DNA from: an uncultured Prevotella sp.
Lineage (GTDB): Bacteria; Bacteroidota; Bacteroidia; Bacteroidales; Bacteroidaceae
DNA length: 21,530 bases
Assembly: GCA_934190685.1 (NCBI GenBank)
Contig: CAKPTK010000023.1
Span: 1-21,530, forward strand
Direction: 5' to 3'
The position numbers and the translations under genes are program-made. Shown one piece after another: positions 8,709 through 16,234 of the stretch (the first letter of the stretch is position 1; each line of letters starts with the position of its first letter). The notes under the pieces are model-generated. The model saw nothing but the letters and a program-made list of their open reading frames with translations. It was not told where the DNA came from and did no database searches.

Positions 8709-8757
8709 ATCGGGGGCAAGTGTATGGAAAATCATACACTTGTCCCCGATACTTTTT
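8709..8757. terminator. Strong, probably bidirectional terminator between STAS and PPIase genes
   Basis: Arms 8709-8726 and 8733-8750 pair over 18 bp with a single G-T wobble around a 6-nt loop, followed by ACTTTTT at 8751-8757. It lies 25 bases after the STAS stop. On the other strand the stem is followed by a weaker T-containing tract, so it may also end the convergent PPIase transcript. Confidence 0.9.
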
Positions 8758-8827
8758 CCGTCAAAGCCATACGGACAAACAGGCAACAGGAAATCCGGGC
8801 GTTTCCGTCGGTTTTCCAGAGGCGGCC

Positions 8828-9508
8828 TCACTTCACGACCATCGCCTTGAGAATGCGGACATCCTCGAGCGGACGGTCGTTCTTGTCGGTCTCCATCCAT
8901 TGGATGGCATTGACCACGTCAAGCCCCTCCACAACCTCTGCGAATACCGTATATTGTCCGTCGAGATGAGGGGTGCCGCCCTTCGCCTTGTAAACAGCGC
9001 GCACCTCGGGCGTCAATTTCACCTCACCGGCTGTCTGCTGGTCAAGCCGCAGTTGCGCCTTGTCGAGCATTCCATCGTCGAAGCGACGGCCATAGACAAT
9101 GTAGAACTGGCTGGCGGACGATGCCCTCGAAGGGTTCACATTGTCACCCTCGCGTGCCGCAGCCACGGCGCCACGCTTGTGGAAGAGCTCGGGATAGCGG
9201 ATTTCGGCAGGGATGGTGTAGGACTCCCTGGTGTCGCCAAGAAGGGCACCTGGTGCGGCATGGCGGCTGGCGGAATCGCCCGTTTGAACCATGAAGCGGT
9301 TGATGACACGATGGAACAGAACACCATCATAGAATCCCTGCTTGACCAACTTGAGAAAGTTGTCACGATGCAAGGGTGTCTCGTTGTAAAGAGCGATGCG
9401 GATGTTTCCCTTGGTGGTCTCCAGGAGCACCTCATGGCGCACCGTGTCCGACTGGGCGAAAACACCCAACGAGCAGCAAAGCATCAGTAAGAATAATTTG
9501 AAACGCAT
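8828..9508 (-). CDS. Exported cyclophilin-type peptidyl-prolyl cis-trans isomerase
   Basis: The 226-residue protein carries the cyclophilin signature: FLKLVKQGFYDGVLFHRVINRFMVQTGD, then ASSASQFYIVYG and YTVFAEVVEGLDVVNAI. The N-terminus MRFKLFLLMLCCSLGVFAQ looks like a signal peptide, with a likely cleavage after AQ, so it should fold proteins in the periplasm. I chose the ATG ending at 9508 because it starts this signal peptide; an in-frame ATG 14 codons upstream gives a poor N-terminus and lies closer to the promoter. The central region (residues about 75-160) has a longer insertion than minimal cyclophilins, including KAQLRLDQQTAGEVKL. It is transcribed alone. Confidence 0.93.
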   Translation of the reverse strand: MRFKLFLLMLCCSLGVFAQSDTVRHEVLLETTKGNIRIALYNETPLHRDNFLKLVKQGFYDGVLFHRVINRFMVQTGDSASRHAAPGALLGDTRESYTIPAEIRYPELFHKRGAVAAAREGDNVNPSRASSASQFYIVYGRRFDDGMLDKAQLRLDQQTAGEVKLTPEVRAVYKAKGGTPHLDGQYTVFAEVVEGLDVVNAIQWMETDKNDRPLEDVRILKAMVVK

Positions 9509-9547
9509 ACCTATTATATGAGTTTGAATGGAACATTGAAGTTGGTG

Positions 9548-9579
9548 CAAAATTACAGTCTTTTCCCCATAGCTCCAAA
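9548..9579 (-). promoter_or_regulatory. Promoter for the PPIase gene
   Basis: On the minus strand, TTTG (9579-9576) is followed after 20 bases by TAATTTTG (9555-9548), an exact TAnnTTTG match. It lies 39 bases upstream of the chosen start codon at 9508. Confidence 0.75.
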
Positions 9580-9661
9580 AATAGAGTTTCCGAAAACTGT
9601 AAAAATCTATTAATAATAGAAAAAATTCACGTTAAATAACCTTATCTGTAAATTAACATGT

Positions 9662-9684
9662 CGATAGCGTGCAGGAAGCTATCG
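9662..9684. other. Small 7-bp hairpin in the divergent intergenic region
   Basis: CGATAGC (9662-9668) pairs perfectly with GCTATCG (9678-9684) around a 9-nt loop. No T tract follows on either strand, so it is not an obvious terminator. It lies about 25 bases left of the large inverted repeat at 9711. Confidence 0.4.
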
Positions 9685-9710
9685 GAGGGAGGGCGGTTAG
9701 CGGAAAAGAG

Positions 9711-9905
9711 CATGACAGTTATTACAGATGACAGTTATACAGTTTTTTCAAACAGGTCTTCGCACCTCCGAGCCAAAAATTATTATTATATATAATATAA
9801 TATATTATATATAATAATAAAATATCTTTACATTTCTCCATTACACTCCACCTTCTGAAAATCAAAAAAATATCTGTATAACTGTCATCTGTAATAACTG
9901 TCATG
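9711..9905. repeat. 195-bp element bounded by perfect 32-bp inverted repeats
   Basis: Bases 9711-9742 are the exact reverse complement of 9874-9905 over all 32 positions. Each arm consists of two near-identical direct copies of ATGACAGTTAT(T)ACAG (9712-9727 and 9728-9742 on the left), so the element holds four copies of one 15-16-base motif. The 131-base interior has an A/T-only palindrome and no gene. No clear target-site duplication is visible at the ends. The size and layout fit an invertible DNA segment, a transposon-derived miniature element, or a multi-site protein-binding region. Sequence alone does not decide which. Confidence 0.85.
9780..9820. repeat. 41-nt A/T-only perfect palindrome
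   Basis: Twenty consecutive A/T pairs match around a single central A at 9800, with no G or C anywhere in 9780-9820. It lies near the centre of the 32-bp inverted-repeat element. It could extrude as a cruciform or act as an unwinding or nucleoid-protein site; these roles are inferred. Confidence 0.85.
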
Positions 9906-10166
9906 TCCAAGTACCTTACCTCCACTCTTTCTCAGCTATAAAAAAGCATCGGGACTTAGCATTCATTAACATATAAACAACATTCCGTAAAGCAACATGG
10001 AGACAGGTATATGAATCCACTCCAACGAAAGCCCCACCTTCTTCAAGAAGCCAGCACGACCATTCACAAGAAAGCCGCAAGAGCGCCAAATAGCGGAGGG
10101 ATTGTTCCCTTTTTCCTGAAAACTGCAAGATTGTGTATTTTCGCACTTTAGAGAGGAGGCTGAGGT
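9906..10166. other. Intergenic stretch without a supported gene
   Basis: This segment lies between the inverted-repeat element and the promoter of the exporter operon. It contains a 13-nt palindrome CTTCTTCAAGAAG (10038-10050) and a short hairpin AGGGA/TCCCT (10097-10101 with 10106-10110) followed by TTTT, which resembles a weak plus-strand terminator with no known gene before it. A 76-codon GTG-start frame runs across it on the minus strand, but nothing supports it as a gene. Confidence 0.5.
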
Positions 10167-10197
10167 TTTGTCAATCCAAATAAAAACCGTACCTTTG
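10167..10197 (+). promoter_or_regulatory. Promoter for the exporter operon
   Basis: TTTG at 10167-10170, 19 bases, then TACCTTTG at 10190-10197, an exact match to the TAnnTTTG element. The start codon at 10246 lies 48 bases downstream. No further promoter of this type was found before the later genes of the operon. Confidence 0.8.
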
Positions 10198-10245
10198 CAA
10201 TCGACTAAAGTTATTGATTTTATATTATAATATAAACACCGGAAA

Positions 10246-11121
10246 ATGAACAAGAAAATTTGGATTCCCGTAGCCATCGTAGGCATTCTCCTTGTGGCAG
10301 GCATTGCCTGGCTGTCCTTCAGTCTCTCGCGCCAGAAACAGGCCAACAAGGACATGCAGGAGCTGGCGGAGCTCGACAAGAAGGAAATGGAAAACGAATA
10401 CCAGCAGTTCGCTGACCAATACAGCGAGATGAAAACCCGCATCAACAACGACTCCATCGTGGCCCAGCTGACCCAGGAACAGATGAAGACCCAGAACCTG
10501 CTCAACGAACTGCGCCGCGTGAAGAGCAACGACGCCAATGAAATCATGCGTCTGAAAAAAGAGCTCGCCACCGTGCGCAAGGTGCTGCGCAGCTATATCC
10601 TCGAAATCGACTCGCTCAACCGGCTCAACCAAAACCTCACCGCCGAGAACACCCGCGTGAAGGGACAATATGCCGAGAGCCTGCGCCAAATCGAGAACAT
10701 CAGCGCCGACAAGGCTTCGCTCTCGGAGAAGGTTGCCATCGCCTCGCAGCTCGACGCCACGGGCATCAGCATGAGCATCCTCAAGAGCAACAACAAGCCC
10801 ACCGACCGTCTCAAGAAGGCCAAGACCATCCAAGTGAACTTCACTATCGCCAAGAACGTGACGGCGCAGAACGGCGTGCGCACCCTCTACGTGCGCATCA
10901 CCACCCCGACAGGAAACACCCTCGCGGGCGGCGGAGCCTTCAACTACGAGAACCGCTCGATGCAGTGCTCCATGAGAAAGTCCATCGAATACGGCGGACA
11001 GGAGACCCCCGTCACCCTCTACCGCGCCATCTCCGAGACACTCGAGGGCGGCACCTATCTGGTCAGCATCTTCGAGGGCGGCAACATGATCGGCTCAAGA
11101 AGTTTCACCTTCAAACAATAG
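10246..11121 (+). CDS. Membrane-anchored coiled-coil protein of unknown function
   Basis: The 291-residue protein starts with a short basic N-terminus and one membrane segment (about residues 5-27, IWIPVAIVGILLVAGIAWLSF). It continues as a long charged heptad-like coiled coil (about 30-170) and ends in a beta-rich domain (about 190-291) with VNFTIAKNVTAQNGVRTLYVRITTPTGN and GGTYLVSIFEGGNMIGSRSF. The likely topology is inner-membrane anchored with the bulk in the periplasm. I recognise it only as a type common in Bacteroidales, without a defined function. It is the first gene after the promoter and lies 49 bases before the TolC-like gene, so it may assist the exporter. Confidence 0.75.
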   Translation: MNKKIWIPVAIVGILLVAGIAWLSFSLSRQKQANKDMQELAELDKKEMENEYQQFADQYSEMKTRINNDSIVAQLTQEQMKTQNLLNELRRVKSNDANEIMRLKKELATVRKVLRSYILEIDSLNRLNQNLTAENTRVKGQYAESLRQIENISADKASLSEKVAIASQLDATGISMSILKSNNKPTDRLKKAKTIQVNFTIAKNVTAQNGVRTLYVRITTPTGNTLAGGGAFNYENRSMQCSMRKSIEYGGQETPVTLYRAISETLEGGTYLVSIFEGGNMIGSRSFTFKQ

Positions 11122-11170
11122 AAGTCTCACCCCTCAAATAATATATAGAACAAGCACACAAGACAAGGAT

Positions 11171-12673
11171 ATGAACATCAAACCATTCGCATTGCTCTTA
11201 CTCGCGTCGCTGGGCGTGGCCAACGCCGGAGCGCAGCAGGTGCTCAGCCTTGACAGTTGCAGGGCCATGGCCCTGCGCAACAACAAGAAGCTCAACATCA
11301 CCAAATTCAAGCAGGAGATGGCGATGAACACCCGCAAGGCGGCGCGGACAAAATACCTGCCCCACGTCGACGTGGTCGGCGGATACACCTTCACCAGCCG
11401 GGAAATCTCGCTGCTCAACAAACAGCAGAAAGCAGCCTTCAACGGCCTGGGTTCCAACCTCGTGTCGGGCCTGAGCGGCAACCTCACCCCCACCCTCACC
11501 GGACTGGTGGAGCAGGGACTCATCACCGCCGAGCAGGCGGGACAGTTTGGACAGGTGCTCGGCAAGCTCGGACAGGACATGGCCGAGCCGTTGAACCAGG
11601 CGGGCAAGAAGGTGACCGATGCCTTCCGCACCGACACCCGCAACATTTTCACCGCCTCGGTCATGGTCACACAGCCCGTCTACATGGGCGGAGCCATCAT
11701 CGCCGCCAACAAAATCGCCGACATCAGCGAGCAGCTCGCAGCCAACGACCGCATGAGCCAGGTGCAGTCCACCCTCTACGACATCGACCAGGCCTATTGG
11801 ATGGTGGTGTCGCTGAAGCACAAGAAGAAACTCGCCGACAACTATCTGAAGCTAGTCAGCAAGTTCAACGACGACGTGGACAAGATGATCAAGCAGGGTG
11901 TGGCCACCAAGTCGGACGGACTGAAAGTCAACGTCAAGGTGAACGAGGCGGAGATGACCCTCACCCAGGTGGAGAACGGACTGTCGCTCTCCAAGATGCT
12001 TCTCTGCCAGTTGTGCGGCATGCCCGTGAGCGACAAAGTGAGTCTCGCCGACGAGGACAACGAGAACCTTGCCACCGCACAGACAACCGCCGATGCGAGC
12101 GTAGAACAAGCCCTGGAGAACCGCCCCGAGCTGCGCATGCTACAAAACGCCGTGGACTTGGCGCGGCAGTCGACCAACCTCGTGCGCGCGGCCTATCTGC
12201 CCCAGGTGGCGCTGACGGGAGGCTACATGATGAGCAACCCAAACGTGTTCAACGGGTTCGAGAAGAAATTCTCCGGTGTGTGGAATGTGGGCGTGCTCGT
12301 CAGAGTGCCCGTGTGGAACTGGTTTGAGGGTGCCTACAAGGTGCGCGCCAGCAAGAACGCCGCCGCCATCGCCGCCCTCGAGCTGAGCGACGCCCAGGAA
12401 AAGGTGAACCTGCAAATCAACCAGTGCCGCTACAAGCTCGGCGAGGCCTACAAACGGCTGAACATGGCCAAGAAGAACATCGAGAGCGCCGACGAAAACC
12501 TGCGATGCGCCAACCTCGGATTCAAGGAGGGCGTGATGCAGACCACCGACGTGATGACCGCGCAGACCGCCTGGCTGCAAGCGCAGACCCAGAAAATAGA
12601 CGCCGAAATAGACGTGAAGCTCTCGCAGGTGGGCCTGAAGAAGGCGCTCGGCGACCTCGGCACGGAACAATAA
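11171..12673 (+). CDS. TolC-family outer-membrane efflux protein
   Basis: The 500-residue protein begins with a signal peptide (MNIKPFALLLLASLGVANAG) and shows the duplicated OEP pattern of long helices: VLSLDSCRAMALRNNKKLNI at the start of the mature protein, QPVYMGGAIIAANKIA as the first strand-to-helix turn, ENRPELRMLQNAVDLARQSTNLVRAAYLPQVALTGGY opening the second half, and VPVWNWFEGAYKVRASKNA matching the second turn. It would form the outer-membrane channel for the HlyD/ABC-2 proteins encoded next. A glycine-rich insertion at about residues 88-145 falls where an extracellular barrel loop is expected and is longer than in E. coli TolC. Confidence 0.92.
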   Translation: MNIKPFALLLLASLGVANAGAQQVLSLDSCRAMALRNNKKLNITKFKQEMAMNTRKAARTKYLPHVDVVGGYTFTSREISLLNKQQKAAFNGLGSNLVSGLSGNLTPTLTGLVEQGLITAEQAGQFGQVLGKLGQDMAEPLNQAGKKVTDAFRTDTRNIFTASVMVTQPVYMGGAIIAANKIADISEQLAANDRMSQVQSTLYDIDQAYWMVVSLKHKKKLADNYLKLVSKFNDDVDKMIKQGVATKSDGLKVNVKVNEAEMTLTQVENGLSLSKMLLCQLCGMPVSDKVSLADEDNENLATAQTTADASVEQALENRPELRMLQNAVDLARQSTNLVRAAYLPQVALTGGYMMSNPNVFNGFEKKFSGVWNVGVLVRVPVWNWFEGAYKVRASKNAAAIAALELSDAQEKVNLQINQCRYKLGEAYKRLNMAKKNIESADENLRCANLGFKEGVMQTTDVMTAQTAWLQAQTQKIDAEIDVKLSQVGLKKALGDLGTEQ

Positions 12674-12726
12674 GCAAGAGAGAAGCAACCATATTCAAAA
12701 AACATCAATATAGAAAAGACAAGATT

Positions 12727-13716
12727 ATGTCAGCTAAAAGTCAACACAAGAATATCCTCATCACCACGGGTGTCATCACCTGTGTCATCGTCATCGTGGC
12801 CGTGGCAGGCTATCTGCTGCTCGGCAAGCAGCCAGAAGTGATCCAGGGACAAGTAGAGGTGTCGGAATACCGCGTGTCGTCCAAACTGCCAGGACGCGTC
12901 GTCGAGATACGTGTCAAGGAGGGCGATTATGTACACGCCGGCGACACGCTCGCCATCCTCGAAGTGCCCGAGGTGGACGCCCAGAAGAAGAGCGCCGAGG
13001 CCACAGAGGGCGCCGCTTCGGCCGTGAGCACCATGACCGACAAGGGGGCGCGGCAGGAACAAGTGCAGGCAGCCTTCCAACTCATGCAGCAGGCCACAGC
13101 CGCCAGCGACATCGCCAAGAAAACCTACAACCGCATGCAGAACCTCTACGACGAGGGTGTGATGAGCGCACAGAAGCGCGACGAGGCTTTCGCCGCATTC
13201 AAGGCCGCCGAAGCCCAGGTGAAAGCCGCAAAGAGCCAGTATGACATGGCAAAGAACGGTGCCCGACAGGAGGAGAAGAAGGCCGCCGCCGAGCAGGTGA
13301 AAGCCGCGCAGGGCATGGTCGACGTGGTCAAGTCGCTGCTCAAGGAAACCGTACAGGTGGCACAGTTCGACGGCGAGGTCAGCGACATCTATCCCAAGGT
13401 GGGCGAGCTCGTCGGCATGGGTTCCCCGATCATGAGCATCTCGCTCATGGACGACCTCTGGGGAACGTTCAATGTGCGCGAGGACCAGTTGGCGGGCATG
13501 AGAATGGGCGAGACCTTCACCGCCTACTCGCCAGCCTTCAACAAGGACATCAAGATGAAAGTATACTATATGAAAGACCAGGGCAGCTATGCCGCATGGA
13601 AAGCCACCAAGGCCAATGGCGACTATGACCTCAAGACCTTCGAGGTGAAAGCCCGTCCAGTCACCAAAATAGAGGGCCTGCGCCCCGGCATGTCGCTCAT
13701 CATCAAAAACAAGTAA
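12727..13716 (+). CDS. HlyD-family periplasmic adaptor (membrane fusion protein)
   Basis: The 329-residue protein has one N-terminal membrane segment (about 11-32), a biotinyl/lipoyl-like half-motif SSKLPGRVVEIRVKEGDYVHAGDTLA (about 51-76), a helical hairpin (about 85-215) and the second half-motif VAQFDGEVSDIYPKVGELVGMGSPI, followed by a beta-barrel region. It would bridge inner-membrane permeases to the TolC-like channel. I chose the ATG at 12727 because it gives MSAKSQHKNILITTGV just before the membrane segment; the same frame stays open far upstream into tolC, but that part is not conserved-looking. The stop (TAA) abuts the next gene's ATG with no gap. Confidence 0.92.
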   Translation: MSAKSQHKNILITTGVITCVIVIVAVAGYLLLGKQPEVIQGQVEVSEYRVSSKLPGRVVEIRVKEGDYVHAGDTLAILEVPEVDAQKKSAEATEGAASAVSTMTDKGARQEQVQAAFQLMQQATAASDIAKKTYNRMQNLYDEGVMSAQKRDEAFAAFKAAEAQVKAAKSQYDMAKNGARQEEKKAAAEQVKAAQGMVDVVKSLLKETVQVAQFDGEVSDIYPKVGELVGMGSPIMSISLMDDLWGTFNVREDQLAGMRMGETFTAYSPAFNKDIKMKVYYMKDQGSYAAWKATKANGDYDLKTFEVKARPVTKIEGLRPGMSLIIKNK

Positions 13717-14895
13717 ATGACGCTCAAGCAACAACTCATCACGCTGCAGGGACTCCTGAAAAGGCAGGTGCTGCAGATGGTCCACAACCATGTCTACCTG
13801 TTGTGCATGGTGGTGTTTCCCCTGTTGTGCGCTTTCTTCTTCGCCAGTCTGATGGAGAACGGACTGCCCACCGACATGCCGGCGGGCGCCGTCGACATGG
13901 ACAACAGCGCGACGAGCCGCAAGCTCATCCGCACCCTCGACGCCATGCAGCTGACCAGCGTCAAGAAGATCTACCCCAACGCCAACGAGGCACGGCGCGC
14001 CATGCAGCGGGGCGAGGTCTATGGGTATTTTCTCATCCCCGAGGACTTCAACAAGGACGTGCAGGCCAACCGCCAACCCACCGTGTCGTTCTACTATAAC
14101 GGCGGCTACATCCTCGCCGGCTCTATGCTCTACAAGGACATGAAGACTACCGCCACCCTCGGCAGCGCGGCCGTGGGCATGACCAAGCTGGCAGCACTGG
14201 GCATGAGCGACCGCGAAATCATGGCCAACCTGCAGCCCGTCACCGTCGACACCCGCATCACCCACAACCCGACGATGGACTATAATGTCTATCTCTCCAC
14301 GTCGATGATTCCCACCTGTTTGGGCATCTTCATCTTCCTCATCACCGTCTACTCCATCGGCACCGAACTGAAATTCAACCGCGCCAAGCGGTGGATGGCG
14401 CAGGCGAAGGGCAACATCTGGCTCGCCATGACCGCCAAGCTGCTGCCGCAAACCCTGGTGTTCACGCTGATTGTCTTCGCCTATCTCTACGGTCTCTACG
14501 GCGTGCTTCACTTCCCCTACTATTGCTCCAAGGCGCTCGTGCTGTTCAACGGGTTTCTGCTGGTGGTCGCCGCCCAGGGCTTCGGCGTGTTCATGTTCGG
14601 TCTGCTGCCGTCGCTGCGCATGGCGATGAGCCTCTGCGCCCTGTTCTCGGTGGTCAGCTTCAGCATCGGCGGCTTCACCTTCCCCGTGGAGGCCATGGAC
14701 GCCCCGCTGCAGGCGATGGCCTATCTGTTCCCAATGCGCAGCTACTTCATGATTTACCAGATGACGGTGCTTAACGGATATGCGCCCCACTACGCCACCC
14801 TCTACTATCTCATCATGCTCGGCTTCACGCTGCTGCCGCTGACGGTCATCCCACGCATCCGCACCGTGATGCTCCACTATGTCTACATTCCATAA
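13717..14895 (+). CDS. ABC-2-type transporter permease (first)
   Basis: The 392-residue protein has the ABC-2 layout: one N-terminal membrane segment (about 26-46, VYLLCMVVFPLLCAFFFASL), a large extracytoplasmic domain beginning LPTDMPAGAVDMDNSATSRKLIRTLD, and five or so C-terminal membrane segments from about residue 195. Such permeases export drugs, lipids or glycans with an ATPase partner. None is encoded in this operon. The ATG directly follows the adaptor stop codon, and the next permease overlaps or abuts its end, pointing to tight co-translation. It is similar in plan to the second permease, so the pair may form a heterodimer. Confidence 0.9.
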   Translation: MTLKQQLITLQGLLKRQVLQMVHNHVYLLCMVVFPLLCAFFFASLMENGLPTDMPAGAVDMDNSATSRKLIRTLDAMQLTSVKKIYPNANEARRAMQRGEVYGYFLIPEDFNKDVQANRQPTVSFYYNGGYILAGSMLYKDMKTTATLGSAAVGMTKLAALGMSDREIMANLQPVTVDTRITHNPTMDYNVYLSTSMIPTCLGIFIFLITVYSIGTELKFNRAKRWMAQAKGNIWLAMTAKLLPQTLVFTLIVFAYLYGLYGVLHFPYYCSKALVLFNGFLLVVAAQGFGVFMFGLLPSLRMAMSLCALFSVVSFSIGGFTFPVEAMDAPLQAMAYLFPMRSYFMIYQMTVLNGYAPHYATLYYLIMLGFTLLPLTVIPRIRTVMLHYVYIP

Positions 14896-14896
14896 T

Positions 14897-16129
14897 ATGA
14901 TATCGAGAATCAAACAAGCCATCACAGACCTGTGCTTCATCTTCGTGCAGGAACTGAGAAACGTGTTCAAGGATGAGGGCGTGCTCATCTTCTTCATCCT
15001 TGTGCCACTGGGCTATCCGCTGCTCTATGGATGGATTTACAACAACGAGGGCATCAAGGACGTGCCGACAGCGTTCGTCGACGACTCCCACTCGTTCCTC
15101 AGCCGAGAGTTCATCCGCAAGTGCGACGCCACCGACGGCGTCAAGGTGACGGCGGTCTGCGCCAACCTGGAGGACGCCAAGGAGATGCAGCGGAGGCAAG
15201 AATGCCACGGCATCGTCTACATCCCCTCCGACTTCGCCACGAAAATCAACCGCAAGGAGCAGACCAACGTCAAATTCTTCGCCGACATGAGCGGCATGCT
15301 CTACTATAAGGCCATCTTCGCCGCCCTCACCGACATATCGCTCGACATGGGCAAGGAGATACAGATATCGCGCTCGACCGACTACACCAACCGCGACGAC
15401 GAGCTGACCACGGCTCCAATCAAGATGGAGCCGGTGCAGATATTCAACCCGCAAGGCGGCTATGGTTCGTTCCTGCTACCCGCCGTGCTCGTGCTCATCA
15501 TCCAGCAAACGCTGCTCCTGGGCATCGGATTGTCCGCCGGAACGGCGAGGGAGAGCAACCGCTACAACGAACTGGTGCCCGTGAAACGCCACAAGAGCGG
15601 CACGTTCCGCATCGTCTTCGGCAAGAGCCTCTGCTATTTCTCCATCTACATGCTCGTCACACTCTACATCGTGCTGGTGGTGCCCCGGGTGTTCCACTAC
15701 CTGCAGTTGGCCGACGCCCGAGAGCTGGTCGGCATCCTGCTGCCCTACGTGCTGGCGAGCATCTTCTTCGGCATGACCCTCTCGTGCCTGGTGCGCTATA
15801 GGGAGAACGTGATGCTGCTCGTGCTCTTCACCTCCGTGCCCATGCTCTTCCTTTCAGGTGTGTCGTGGCCAGGCAGCTCGATTCCGGGTTTCTGGAAGGG
15901 CGTGTCCTACCTGTTCCCTTCCACCTTTGGCATCAATGGCTTCGTGAAAATCAACAGTTTCGGAGCGAGTCTCGAAGACGTGAAGACCGAATACCAGGCG
16001 CTGTGGCTCCAGACGGGCGTCTATTTCTTCACCGCCTGCATGGTCTACTGGCGACAAATCAACCTCGCCCGCACCAACACCATCGCCCGCGCAAGGACGG
16101 AGAAGGAGAAACAAAAAACCGACAAATAA
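14897..16129 (+). CDS. ABC-2-type transporter permease (second)
   Basis: The 410-residue protein repeats the plan of the preceding permease: an N-terminal membrane segment (about 28-46, GVLIFFILVPLGYPLLYGWIY), an extracytoplasmic domain with VPTAFVDDSHSFLSREFIRK, and C-terminal membrane segments with LVLIIQQTLLLGIGLSAGTARE, VPMLFLSGVSWPGSSIPGFW and YLFPSTFGINGFVKIN. It ends in a basic tail. I chose the ATG at 14897, 2 bases after the upstream stop; the in-frame ATG at 14879 would add six residues and overlap the first permease by 17 bases. It is the last gene of the operon and is followed by a strong terminator. Confidence 0.9.
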   Translation: MISRIKQAITDLCFIFVQELRNVFKDEGVLIFFILVPLGYPLLYGWIYNNEGIKDVPTAFVDDSHSFLSREFIRKCDATDGVKVTAVCANLEDAKEMQRRQECHGIVYIPSDFATKINRKEQTNVKFFADMSGMLYYKAIFAALTDISLDMGKEIQISRSTDYTNRDDELTTAPIKMEPVQIFNPQGGYGSFLLPAVLVLIIQQTLLLGIGLSAGTARESNRYNELVPVKRHKSGTFRIVFGKSLCYFSIYMLVTLYIVLVVPRVFHYLQLADARELVGILLPYVLASIFFGMTLSCLVRYRENVMLLVLFTSVPMLFLSGVSWPGSSIPGFWKGVSYLFPSTFGINGFVKINSFGASLEDVKTEYQALWLQTGVYFFTACMVYWRQINLARTNTIARARTEKEKQKTDK

Positions 16130-16145
16130 ACATGCGACAAGCCAT

Positions 16146-16191
16146 AAAACCATGCCACACAGACCGTCAAGGATTGTGTGGCATGGTTTTT
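16146..16191 (+). terminator. Terminator of the exporter operon
   Basis: A perfect 16-bp stem pairs 16146-16161 with 16175-16190 around a 13-nt loop and ends in a run of five T residues (16187-16191). It begins 17 bases after the last permease stop. Its right arm contains the -33 element of the next promoter. Confidence 0.92.
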
Positions 16192-16203
16192 GCTGTACCT
16201 TTA
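16174..16203 (+). promoter_or_regulatory. Promoter for the CobW-like GTPase gene, overlapping the terminator
   Basis: TTG at 16174-16176, 19 bases, then TACCTTTA at 16196-16203, one base off the TAnnTTTG consensus. The start codon lies at 16235. The -33 element sits in the right arm of the preceding terminator hairpin. No Zur-like or other operator was recognised. Confidence 0.6.
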
Positions 16204-16234
16204 TAATATAAGAACACAAAAACTATTGATAACT

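Noticed and set aside
8720..9490. Plus-strand frame opposite the PPIase gene
   Set aside because: The minus strand encodes an unmistakable cyclophilin with signal peptide and promoter; the plus frame begins inside a terminator hairpin.
9822..9830. TATCTTTA inside the inverted-repeat element as an invertible promoter
   Set aside because: The region 18-21 bases upstream is the A/T palindrome with no TTTG or TTG; retained only as a weak possibility.
9916..10146. 76-codon minus-strand frame between the inverted-repeat element and the exporter promoter
   Set aside because: It starts with GTG, has no recognisable motif and no convincing promoter of its own.
12730..14997. 755-codon minus-strand open frame across the adaptor and first permease
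   Set aside because: It is rich in His, Gly, Glu and Val as expected for the complement of GC-biased codons, while the plus strand encodes clear HlyD and ABC-2 proteins.
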